6,380 nucleotides of DNA from JBCDGZ01 sp038750655 (lineage in GTDB: Bacteria; Bacteroidota; Bacteroidia; Chitinophagales; Saprospiraceae), in the NCBI GenBank assembly GCA_038750655.1, contig JBCDGZ010000242.1, forward strand, positions 1-6,380. The letters run 5' to 3'. Made by a program: the position numbers and the translations under genes. Position 1 is the first letter of the stretch. The number at the start of each line of letters is the position of its first letter. The notes beneath the pieces are model-generated. The model was not told the origin of the DNA. It made no database searches and was given only the letters and a program-made list of their open reading frames with translations. Below are positions 1 through 6,361 of this stretch, one piece after another.

Positions 1-999
1 ACTTCATCGAAGTCATCCGCGATAATCCCGACGGCGGAACCGTTGCGATGCCTTCCGGCGCAACGACTCGCTACACCTGCCCCGGCGATGGGATTGACGA
101 CATCGTAGAATTTACCCGCAGCACCAGCTCTTTGGCCAACTACGCTTATGTAGTTACTGATGATAACAACATCATCCTCGGACTGCCTCCTGGCAATAGC
201 CTCAACTTCGAAGGTGCCGGTACCGGCGTATGCCGTGTCTGGGGATTGTCTTACACCGGTATGGTAACGGCGCAAGTCGGTGACGATGCCGCTGCCGTAG
301 CACTGTCTAGCGACTGCTTTGACCTCTCTGATAACTTCATCGAAGTCATCCGCGATAATCCCGACGGCGGAACCGTTGCGATGCCTTCCGGCGCAACGAC
401 TCGCTACACCTGCCCCGGCGATGGGATTGACGACATCGTAGAATTTACCCGCAACACCAGCTCTTTGGCCAACTACGCTTATGTAGTTACTGATGATAAC
501 AACATCATCCTCGGCCTGCCTCCTGGCAATAGCCTCAACTTTGAAGGTGCCGGTACTGGCGTATGCCGTGTCTGGGGATTGTCTTACACCGGTATGGTTA
601 CGGCGCAAGTCGGTGACGATGCCGCCGCCGTAGCTCTGTCTAGCGACTGCTTTGACCTGTCCGATAACTTCATCGAAGTCATCCGCGATAATCCTGATGG
701 GGGTACCGTAGAAATGCCTGATGGCAACACAGAGATCACTACCTGCGCCGGCGACGGTGAAGATGACATTGTGGAATTTACCCATGCTACTGGCTCGCTA
801 GCCAACTATACTTATGTAATTACTGATGACAATAACATCATCCTTGGCCTTCCCCCTGGCAACAGCCAGAACTTCGAAGGAGCTGGCACTGGTGTATGCC
901 GCGTCTGGGGATTGTCTTACACCGGTATGATTACCGCAGAGGTAGGCGACGATGCCGCCGCAGTCGATCTGTCTAGTGATTGTTTCGAACTGTCCGAAA
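1..999 (+). repeat. Three 333-bp in-frame tandem repeat units
   Basis: The sequence starting acttcatcga at 1 recurs at 334, 667 and, in decayed form, at 1000, giving an exact period of 333 bp (111 codons). By direct comparison, units 1 and 2 differ at nine positions (121, 182, 209, 224, 266, 293, 302, 326, 329). Only the change at 121 alters the protein (Ser to Asn). The first 120 bases of the two units are identical. Unit 3 is visibly more diverged, and beyond 1000 only a short unit start remains before the linker. Because the window opens exactly at a unit boundary with the preceding frame open, more units probably lie upstream. Confidence 0.95.
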
Positions 1000-1343
1000 A
1001 CTTCATCACTGTTAACCGCGAAGATTGCTTCAATTTCACAGATCCTAATAGCGAGAGACTTGTTCTGACCAATCAGGTGTTCGTACAGCCTGAAGTACAA
1101 CTGTCGCCCAATCCTGCCAGCGATTACCTTCGTCTGACCTTTGAGCATGAGTTTGCTGCCGAGGACAATGCAGTAGTTGCCATTTACAGCCTTGAAGGTC
1201 GCCTGCTGTTCCAGCAAAATATAGCTGTGAACGAGGGATACAACAATACTGAAATACAATTGACGCAGCTGCCCGAAGGGCTCTACATACTGCGTTTGCG
1301 GGGCAATAATCTAGAGCTAAGCAAGCGCTTTGTAAAGAATTGA
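1..1343 (+). CDS. Secreted tandem-repeat protein with T9SS type A sorting domain (3' part)
   Basis: The gene enters the window already open: the frame starting at base 3 is coding from the first codon and matches later repeat units, so the ATG at 48 is internal and the true start lies upstream. About 446 residues are visible. They comprise three 111-residue units (bases 1-333, 334-666, 667-999), each with a CxGDGxDDIVEFT segment, a TDDNNIILGLPPGN segment, GAGTGVCRVWGLSYTGM and SSDCF[DE]LS. A truncated fourth unit start (NFITVNRE) leads into a linker. From about base 1087 a Por/T9SS type A sorting domain follows (LSPNPASDYLRL, then LPEGLYILRLRG and the terminal RFVKN). This domain directs export through the outer membrane by the T9SS, followed by cleavage and surface attachment or release. 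The role of the repeats is not known to me; an adhesive or structural beta-sandwich stalk is a guess. A strong terminator follows the stop. Sorting domain call is firm; molecular role is open. Confidence 0.9.
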   Translation, partial: FIEVIRDNPDGGTVAMPSGATTRYTCPGDGIDDIVEFTRSTSSLANYAYVVTDDNNIILGLPPGNSLNFEGAGTGVCRVWGLSYTGMVTAQVGDDAAAVALSSDCFDLSDNFIEVIRDNPDGGTVAMPSGATTRYTCPGDGIDDIVEFTRNTSSLANYAYVVTDDNNIILGLPPGNSLNFEGAGTGVCRVWGLSYTGMVTAQVGDDAAAVALSSDCFDLSDNFIEVIRDNPDGGTVEMPDGNTEITTCAGDGEDDIVEFTHATGSLANYTYVITDDNNIILGLPPGNSQNFEGAGTGVCRVWGLSYTGMITAEVGDDAAAVDLSSDCFELSENFITVNREDCFNFTDPNSERLVLTNQVFVQPEVQLSPNPASDYLRLTFEHEFAAEDNAVVAIYSLEGRLLFQQNIAVNEGYNNTEIQLTQLPEGLYILRLRGNNLELSKRFVKN

Positions 1344-1376
1344 GTTAGATGAATAGTTATGCAATTGTTTAGACGT

Positions 1377-1410
1377 ACGCGTCCTTCGATATTCGGAGGA
1401 CGCGTTTTTT
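1377..1410 (+). terminator. Rho-independent terminator of the repeat protein gene
   Basis: The inverted arms ACGCGTCCT (1377-1385) and AGGACGCGT (1397-1405) pair perfectly. The pairing extends inward through one T-G and three further pairs to a TAT loop, giving a 13-bp stem. Six T residues run from 1405 to 1410, followed by CTTTT. It lies 34 bases after the stop at 1341-1343 and separates this transcript from the transporter gene. Confidence 0.9.
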
Positions 1411-1521
1411 CTTTTGATAAATTCTCTCCTGCTGAACTAAGTCCCTCGCCCGCTTGTTCAGTAAACATTCTCACAACAGCACAGCGTAAAAGCCGTCTGG
1501 CCAAATGTCAACCCTAGTAGT

Positions 1522-2709
1522 ATGAAGAACGAAAAGCTGATCCTTTTCATCCTGGCCCTTACCCAGTTTACCCACATCATTGATTTTATGATCATTATGC
1601 CTTTGGGTGCCCAGCTGATGGAAATTTTCAGCATCAGTCCAAAGCAATTCAGCCTGATTGTTTCTTCCTACGCCATTACCGCCTTCTTTGCCAGCCTTCT
1701 CGGAGCGATGTTCATTGACCGCTGGGATCGCAAGATCGTTCTGCTGGTGACCTTCACAGGCTTCACCATTGGTACATTGGCTTGCTCCGCAGTCTCTAGC
1801 TATGAATTATTCTTGGTCGCCCGCAGTTTCACCGGTGCCTTCGGCGGTATGATCAGCGCCTTGGTCCTAGCCATCATCGGTGACATCATTCCCTTCGAAC
1901 GGCGAGGAGCGGCGATGGGAATTGTCATGACCGCCTTTTCGGTGGCCTCCGTCGTCGGCGTACCCGCAGGGATTGTCCTGGCCGCAGAGTTCACCTGGAG
2001 GATGCCCTTCATCGCCGTAGGGGGATTGGGTTTGGTGATGATTCCTATGATCTTTTTCATCATCCCTCCTATTCGCATACATCTGGAAAGCAATCAACCC
2101 AAGGTCAAGCCCTTTGAAGTGATTCGCAATATTGCCAGAGATACTAACCAGACGCAGGCACTGCTGTTCAGTATTTGTCTGATGCTGGGGCATTTCATTA
2201 TCATTCCCTTCATTGCCCCTTACATGCAGTTAAATATTGGGTTTAGCGATCATCAGGTAAGCTATATCTATCTGGCCGGAGGTTCACTGACCGCCATCCT
2301 GCTGCCCATTGCCGGGATCATTTCCGACCGGGTAGGACATTTGAAAGTCTTCACAGCGGCCAGCGTAATGGCTTTGATTTCCGTTTATGCCATTACCAAT
2401 CTGCCCGCCGTTTCGATCATCATCGCCCTCTGCGCCACCTCCTCTTATTTCATCGTCTCTAGCGGTCGGTCAGTACCTGCAACGACGATGATTACCTCCG
2501 TGGTAAAAGCCGAGAGCCGGGGCAGCTTTATGAGTATTCGCTCCTCGGCCAATGAGCTGGCGCTAGCCATTTCCTCCCTCGTTGCCGGCATGATTATCAT
2601 CGAGCAACCAGACGGTAGCTTGGGCAATTATCATTATGTCGGATACATTGCAATTGGTATGAGTATTTTAGCTATTCTGCTGGCTAGGCGGCTAAAAACG
2701 ATCAGTTAG
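1522..2709 (+). CDS. MFS transporter, drug-efflux (DHA1-like) type
   Basis: This 395-residue, strongly hydrophobic protein has the size and about 12 membrane segments of a major facilitator family member of the inner membrane. The first six helices span roughly residues 6-182, a polar loop covers about 185-210, and the second six span 212-388. The family's motif A between helices 2 and 3 is clear (G61AMFIDRWDRK), and its half-repeat counterpart appears as G265IISDRVG between helices 8 and 9. The helix 5 region carries GVPAG (146-150), like a variant of the antiporter motif C. The PFERRGAAMG loop before helix 5 is also typical of proton-driven exporters such as the AraJ/DHA1 group. The substrate cannot be read from sequence. 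The ATG at 1522 is the first start codon after the in-frame stop at 1462; I see no good Shine-Dalgarno site, which is common in Bacteroidota. I found no convincing -33/-7 promoter in 1411-1521. The gene stands alone, with a terminator before it. Confidence 0.9.
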   Translation: MKNEKLILFILALTQFTHIIDFMIIMPLGAQLMEIFSISPKQFSLIVSSYAITAFFASLLGAMFIDRWDRKIVLLVTFTGFTIGTLACSAVSSYELFLVARSFTGAFGGMISALVLAIIGDIIPFERRGAAMGIVMTAFSVASVVGVPAGIVLAAEFTWRMPFIAVGGLGLVMIPMIFFIIPPIRIHLESNQPKVKPFEVIRNIARDTNQTQALLFSICLMLGHFIIIPFIAPYMQLNIGFSDHQVSYIYLAGGSLTAILLPIAGIISDRVGHLKVFTAASVMALISVYAITNLPAVSIIIALCATSSYFIVSSGRSVPATTMITSVVKAESRGSFMSIRSSANELALAISSLVAGMIIIEQPDGSLGNYHYVGYIAIGMSILAILLARRLKTIS

Positions 2710-2835
2710 CCCTCTTGGGTAGTACTATACTCGTTAAAAAATCGTTATTTTTAGATGTTTGGATAGTTGTCCGACAAAAGGGCATTGTATTTGACAAGAT
2801 TAAAGAACATAAGCCCTCTAAACCTGTTTTAGTCT

Positions 2836-2843
2836 TACATTTG
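2836..2843 (+). promoter_or_regulatory. Possible Bacteroidota -7 promoter element
   Basis: TACATTTG matches the TAnnTTTG -7 consensus of the Bacteroidota housekeeping sigma factor and is followed by CAAAAA. It sits 16 bases before the ATG at 2860, so transcription would begin only about ten bases ahead of the start. No TTG is present at the expected distance (about 2814-2816), which weakens the call. Confidence 0.4.
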
Positions 2844-2859
2844 CAAAAACGAAAAGGTA

Positions 2860-3165
2860 ATGAGTACAGAATTTCAATTCATGGTAGATTTTACCCTCCC
2901 GGATCATCTGAGCGAAGAATTTATGAGCTTGATCCCCTACCAACGTGCTGCGGTCAACCGTCTTTTCAAGGACGGCAAACTGGCCAACTATGCCCTTTCT
3001 ATTGAAAACTCCAAGCTCTGGGCCATCTTCCACGCCAACTCAGAAATGGAAGTCATGAACATGATCGCCGACCTTCCGCTGACCGAATTTATGCAAGTGG
3101 AGATCAGTATGCTGACGTTCTTTAATACCATGTCTCCCAACCTTCCGCATTTTTCTATGAATTGA
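2860..3165 (+). CDS. Muconolactone isomerase-like small protein (dimeric alpha/beta barrel type)
   Basis: This 101-residue soluble protein has no signal peptide. Its layout fits the ferredoxin-like dimeric alpha/beta barrel of muconolactone isomerase and YciI relatives: an opening strand (FQFMVDFTLP, residues 5-14), a long helix (about 17-38) ending in FKDGKLANYALS, a strand with KLWAIFHANSE (52-62), a second helix (62-71), then DLPLTEFMQVEISMLTFF (71-88), matching the family's closing PL-x-x-F/M pattern. True muconolactone isomerases act in the catechol branch of the beta-ketoadipate pathway, but no pathway gene is nearby. In Bacteroidota such stand-alone copies are usually annotated only by fold, so catalytic activity is not claimed. 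AAAAGG ends two bases before the ATG at 2860 and may act as a weak ribosome site. An overlapping open frame at 2715-3005 was set aside because it lacks family resemblance. The gene ends convergent to the TIGR03032-type gene. Confidence 0.75.
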   Translation: MSTEFQFMVDFTLPDHLSEEFMSLIPYQRAAVNRLFKDGKLANYALSIENSKLWAIFHANSEMEVMNMIADLPLTEFMQVEISMLTFFNTMSPNLPHFSMN

Positions 3166-3594
3166 TTGGAGTGCCCTTGGCCTTCTTAGCAAAAAGTATT
3201 CAGCCCGCCTTGACTCGCAAAACATTTTGTTTTATATTGTAATCCGATTTGATCTTTGCTACAATCTAGTACGATTCTAATAACCCACCGATAATTGTAG
3301 CGATTCCTTTACATACTTCCTTGATCTTCTGATGGCCTGAGAGGAGAAGGGATGCCCTCCTTGAGAAGAGGAGTTCTTGCGATTCACCTCGTGCAAGGGC
3401 TGGCTAGCTATGGTCAGTGCTGAACAGGAAGCGGGGTGGATTGGCGGCGGTGGCAAAGTGGGCGGGTCCCTCCCCAAAGCCTCATCCCATACCTATATTC
3501 AACTCTTTATCAGATAGTTATATCCAATCAATAGTCAATAGCCAATAGCCAATAGCCAATAGCCAATAGCCAATAGCCAATCTCTCACTATCAA
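3166..3594. other. Convergent intergenic region without a supported gene
   Basis: These 429 bases separate two converging genes. The left part (to about 3330) is AT-rich and contains a weak AT-only hairpin AAAACA/TGTTTT (3219-3233) that could help end the upstream transcript. The middle (about 3330-3480) is markedly GC-rich, with purine-rich stretches such as GAGGAGAAGGG and GGCGGCGGTGG. The right part holds the ATAGCCA tandem repeat. A minus-strand frame at 3277-3477 opens only with TTG, has no ATG, and reads as low-complexity, proline- and serine-rich sequence, so it is not called as a gene. Confidence 0.6.
3531..3581. repeat. 7-bp tandem repeat (ATAGCCA)n
   Basis: Six exact ATAGCCA copies run from 3538 to 3579, preceded by one variant copy (ATAGTCA, 3531-3537) and followed by a partial AT. 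The sequence just before (CCAATCA, 3524-3530) looks like a decayed copy. The array ends 13 bases beyond the stop codon of the minus-strand gene at 3595, so it is untranslated and downstream of both flanking genes. Short heptamer arrays of this kind are replication-slippage products in many genomes; a function is not evident. Confidence 0.95.
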
Positions 3595-4716
3595 TTATCT
3601 TTTACTTCCCTCATCTCCTTCTCCCTTCGCCCGCGACCAATACGTCGTCTGCGGAATCATCAGCGCGCCCTTATGGTCATCCGTCATGGTGTTGAGGATG
3701 TTGGGACGGATGGTGTTACCCAAGACATGGACATCGTAGATTTCTTCTACAGAGTTGAGATAGGTGATTTGGCCGACCAGCTGGCCCGTCGGGAGGTGGA
3801 GGATAGCGATGCCGGCTTGATCTGCTTGCTGGGCGATGTCGAGCTTAGCGAAGGTAGCGGAGCTTTTCCTGATCTTGGAGAGGCCGACGAAGAGATAGTC
3901 TTGGTAGAGCGACATGCCGCGGACGAAGTTGCCGAAGGCGGCGATGGTCTCGTAGCGGCCCTGATTGAGGTCGACTTTGACCAGCTCGCCGGTAGCGGAG
4001 AGGAGGACGTAGAGATCGCCATTGAAGATGCGGGGGGAATGGGGCATAGCCAAGCCGGTGATGATCACTTCGTTGCTGTCGATGTCGAAGAGGGTACCGC
4101 CGGTGGTGATGTTGGCACGCCAGCTTTGGCGGCTGTTGCCCTGATTGAAGCTGGAGGCATATTTGGGTTTACCGTCTTGCATGGCCATGCCGTTGAGGTG
4201 GCAGTAATCTTCGGGGACGATCTTGTCGATGAAGGGGGGCGTCCAGTAGGGGGTAAAGTTGTAATCGTCGTCTAGTTGGACAATGGAGGAGAAAAGGGTG
4301 TTGACGGCAAAGAGTCGATCCCCTTCGCCAAAGCGGAGGTCATGGATGTCTAGCGGACCGGTGTGGTAGGTCATGCGAGGCAGGTACAGCGCGTCGTAGG
4401 TGTGGGGGCGCTTGGGGTAGTGGGTAGCCAATGCCGGGGAGTTGGCAAAGACGATCACCTCATCTCGGATGGCTACGGCCAGCTTTCCTTTTTGGACTTG
4501 CTCGGCAATGCCCATCGGCTTATTGAATGTGCGCGGGAGCTGCACCAGCTGCTGTTCATTCCTGGCCGAGATCAAGACGATTTTACCTGCCTGATAGGTG
4601 GAAATAGCGATACTACAGCCCAGCGTATGGAGCAAGGCGGGGACTTGTGGAGAGTAGGTGCAGGCGAATGGGGCAGCAGTTCGCTGATTGTTATTGACCG
4701 AGGATTCTGGCTTCAT
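3595..4716 (-). CDS. Conserved protein of unknown function, TIGR03032/DUF4915 type
   Basis: The 373-residue product carries the conserved blocks I associate with the TIGR03032 (DUF4915) family, in the expected order: STYQAGK (39-45), HDLRFG (125-130), PEDYCHLNGMA (168-178), GLAMPHSPR (221-229), FVRGM (264-268), FVGLSKIR (276-283) and EEIYDVHVL (324-332). The repeated strand-rich pattern suggests a beta-propeller-like fold. There is no signal peptide or membrane helix, so a cytoplasmic location is likely. Biochemical function is not known to me; relatives occur alone or fused to other domains. The ATG at 4714-4716 is chosen as start. A longer version would open with TTG at 4741-4743, but that TTG is the end of a TATTTTTG promoter-like element, so it is probably not translated. 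The last residues (KGEGDEGSKR) are a charged tail beyond the family core. The gene is co-directional with the FG-GAP protein gene, but a possible terminator lies between them. Confidence 0.85.
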   Translation of the reverse strand: MKPESSVNNNQRTAAPFACTYSPQVPALLHTLGCSIAISTYQAGKIVLISARNEQQLVQLPRTFNKPMGIAEQVQKGKLAVAIRDEVIVFANSPALATHYPKRPHTYDALYLPRMTYHTGPLDIHDLRFGEGDRLFAVNTLFSSIVQLDDDYNFTPYWTPPFIDKIVPEDYCHLNGMAMQDGKPKYASSFNQGNSRQSWRANITTGGTLFDIDSNEVIITGLAMPHSPRIFNGDLYVLLSATGELVKVDLNQGRYETIAAFGNFVRGMSLYQDYLFVGLSKIRKSSATFAKLDIAQQADQAGIAILHLPTGQLVGQITYLNSVEEIYDVHVLGNTIRPNILNTMTDDHKGALMIPQTTYWSRAKGEGDEGSKR

Positions 4717-4740
4717 CGTAGAGCTTAGATTTTTTCCACA

Positions 4741-4770
4741 CAAAAATAAAAAATGTAGAGCGTGATCGAA
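4741..4770 (-). promoter_or_regulatory. Possible promoter of the TIGR03032-type gene
   Basis: On the minus strand TATTTTTG (4741-4748) matches the Bacteroidota -7 consensus TAnnTTTG exactly. Nineteen bases upstream stands TTC (4768-4770), one base off the -33 TTG. Transcription would start around 4735, giving a leader of roughly 20 bases before the ATG at 4716. The site overlaps the T-rich tail of the preceding gene's possible terminator. Confidence 0.45.
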
Positions 4771-4798
4771 GTTCGGCTCAACACCATTCTCCGATCAC
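4749..4798 (-). terminator. Possible terminator of the FG-GAP protein gene
   Basis: The arms GTGATCG (4762-4768) and CGATCAC (4792-4798) are perfect inverted repeats around a 23-base loop, in which GTT/AAC (4771-4773, 4780-4782 region) may add an inner stem. Read on the minus strand, the stem is followed after eight bases by a T run (ATTTTTTATTTTT). The gap between stem and T run and the large loop make it weaker than a classical terminator. It starts 15 bases after the stop codon of the upstream minus-strand gene. Confidence 0.4.
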
Positions 4799-4812
4799 AT
4801 TCCAACTTTCGG

Positions 4813-6234
4813 TTACTTCACGAAGAAGCGCTGATTGGCCAGGGGATTACCCTGGTCATCAGTAAGGTTTAAAATATACATACCTTTAGTTAATGCAGTA
4901 ACAGAAACGACACCGGTATTGCGTCCGTCTGTCAAGTCTAAAATGTCTGTATCTAACACGCGACCGAGCATATCAACGACCTGGAGCTGGCTGTTGCGCA
5001 TCGGCTCTTTGACATCAATAATCCAATTGATAGACGTTTCGACGGTGGTCGGAAAAGCCATGAATTGGCTGACCGCCTCTAACTCATTCGTGCTGGTACT
5101 GATCCCTAGGTTTTCGTAAAAGTAGACGCTGCTTTCTTCGGTGTCATCATTGTAAACAGTCGCAATGATATCTGGATCGCCATCACCGTCAATATCCACT
5201 AAGTCCGGTAAAATTAAAGCCGTTTCAAAGGGAGCCTGAAGATTGAAAGGATTGGTTACTGCTGCAGCAAAGGCAGGCATGGTTGCAGAACCCGTGTTTT
5301 CATAATAATGAAAAGCTGCCAGTTCCATTCCATTATCCTCATATCCGGCAATCATCAAATCATTATCTCCATCCATATCCAAATCAGCAATATCCATCAC
5401 AAAGGTTTCTACTCTTGAGTTAGATAAGCCAAATGGATTGATTTGGGGAGCAGCCAAGTTAGGGAAAGGGTTATTCCCTAGGTTCTCTTGGTACCTGAAT
5501 TGATCAAAATCCAGCGTATCATTGTAATCATTCATCAGCGCATCAGGATCGCCATCTCCATCGAGATCGGCAAAGGCTATTTCAGAAACCTCCGGAGCAG
5601 GCATCAAGCTAAAAGGGTTTTGAGCAGGGTTAGAAAGTGTAGAAAAACTGGTCGCTGATCCCATATTTTGCCAGCCAAAGATAGGCGCGCTCCCCGTATC
5701 AAAATCATAACTCCCGATGAAAAGGTCAAAATCACCATCATTGTCGATATCTGCCAAGTCTATAGTAGTCGGCGTGAAGTTGATGGTAACCCCCAAAGGA
5801 TTTTGGACGACTGTATCAAATGAAGCGGCCTGAGCTGTTCCGATATTCTCTTGGTACAAGAAAACTCTGGTGCTGTCACCGTAGGCGGACATAAAGGCAT
5901 CCTGATCGCCATCTCCATCGATGTCTGCAAAATGGAATACTGGTACATCATCCTGCTTGAGGCCATTATTAAAAGGAACGGGTGCTGCAAACTGGGCCTG
6001 GGCACCTACGGCCAATCCAATCAGCATAGCCGAAGAAGCCAAAATCCGCTTGAGGCGGGCGGCAGAAAAAACGGCTCTGATTTCCCGATACAGGCTGGCC
6101 AGTCGCTTTCGAAGCTCCTGTTGCTTAGTGGCCGCCAGTTGGAAGAAAGAACCATCTTCTACCATTTTTCCCAGCTTCTTGGACAAAGCTCGGAAATGAC
6201 GAATGCTTTTTGCTTTTGTAGAAAAGAATCTCAT
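4813..6234 (-). CDS. Secreted FG-GAP/VCBS repeat protein with T9SS sorting domain
   Basis: The 473-residue protein has four parts. Residues 1-60 are a basic, probably helical extension (KAKSIRHFRALSKKLGK, then QQELRKRLASLYREIRAV). Residues 61-80 form a signal-peptide-like segment (LKRILASSAMLIGLAVGAQA), with cleavage likely after AQA. Residues 81-377 hold five units of about 60 residues, each with a calcium-binding-type loop (DIDGDGDQD 104-112, DIDNDGDFD 162-170, DLDGDGDPD 223-231, DLDMDGDND 284-292, DIDGDGDPD 347-355), a YxENxG strand and an NPFGL-like linker (NPLGV, NPFSL, NPFGL, NPFNL). Residues about 385-473 are a T9SS type A sorting domain (LQVVDMLGRVLDT, LTKGMYILNL, terminal RFFVK). The family is a calcium-stabilised, propeller-like extracellular repeat; ligand or enzymatic role is unknown. 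It should be exported by Sec and then the T9SS to the cell surface or medium. The ATG at 6232-6234 gives the extension; M24 is an alternative that would still leave a long pre-signal region. Confidence 0.9.
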   Translation of the reverse strand: MRFFSTKAKSIRHFRALSKKLGKMVEDGSFFQLAATKQQELRKRLASLYREIRAVFSAARLKRILASSAMLIGLAVGAQAQFAAPVPFNNGLKQDDVPVFHFADIDGDGDQDAFMSAYGDSTRVFLYQENIGTAQAASFDTVVQNPLGVTINFTPTTIDLADIDNDGDFDLFIGSYDFDTGSAPIFGWQNMGSATSFSTLSNPAQNPFSLMPAPEVSEIAFADLDGDGDPDALMNDYNDTLDFDQFRYQENLGNNPFPNLAAPQINPFGLSNSRVETFVMDIADLDMDGDNDLMIAGYEDNGMELAAFHYYENTGSATMPAFAAAVTNPFNLQAPFETALILPDLVDIDGDGDPDIIATVYNDDTEESSVYFYENLGISTSTNELEAVSQFMAFPTTVETSINWIIDVKEPMRNSQLQVVDMLGRVLDTDILDLTDGRNTGVVSVTALTKGMYILNLTDDQGNPLANQRFFVK

Positions 6235-6330
6235 AAAAATTTGGGTTTTGATAAAAAATATCTTGAGCCTCCCTTATCAGCGTAGGAAGACAAGTGGACG
6301 TAAGTGAGTCTAAAGGAAAAAATATTGGTT

Positions 6331-6361
6331 TAAATATAGGAGTTTACACCTAATTAACAAA
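6331..6361 (-). promoter_or_regulatory. Candidate promoter of the FG-GAP protein gene
   Basis: On the minus strand TTTG (6358-6361) is followed after exactly 19 bases by TATATTTA (6331-6338), which matches seven of eight positions of the Bacteroidota -7 element TAnnTTTG. A start near 6325 would leave a leader of about 90 bases before the ATG at 6234. The rest of 6235-6380 shows no supported gene. Confidence 0.55.

Noticed and set aside
798..1259. 153-codon minus-strand frame opposite the T9SS repeat protein
   Set aside because: It is antisense to the strongly supported third repeat unit and sorting domain, and shows no family motif.
2715..3005. Plus-strand frame overlapping the start of the isomerase-like gene
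   Set aside because: Its sequence does not resemble a family, and the overlapping frame at 2860-3165 has clear alpha/beta barrel features. It also runs through the probable promoter region.
3219..3233. AAAACA/TGTTTT hairpin as terminator of the isomerase-like gene
   Set aside because: The stem is six mostly A-T pairs with no proper T run after it, too weak to call as a terminator.
3277..3477. 66-codon minus-strand frame in the convergent spacer
   Set aside because: It opens only with TTG, has no ATG in frame before an upstream stop, and is Pro/Ser-rich low-complexity sequence. It may reflect the GC-rich patch rather than a gene.
3524..3581. CRISPR array
   Set aside because: The repeat is a continuous 7-bp tandem array with no spacers.
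3673..4275. 200-codon plus-strand frame opposite the TIGR03032-type gene
   Set aside because: It is fully antisense to a gene with clear family motifs. Its product is Gly/Val/Asp/Glu-rich with no recognisable domain, as expected for a shadow of a gene with biased third positions.
4718..4761. Paired GTAGAGC direct repeats as an operator or insertion target duplication
   Set aside because: Seven bases at a 37-base distance can occur by chance, and the 30 bases between them do not look like an inserted element.
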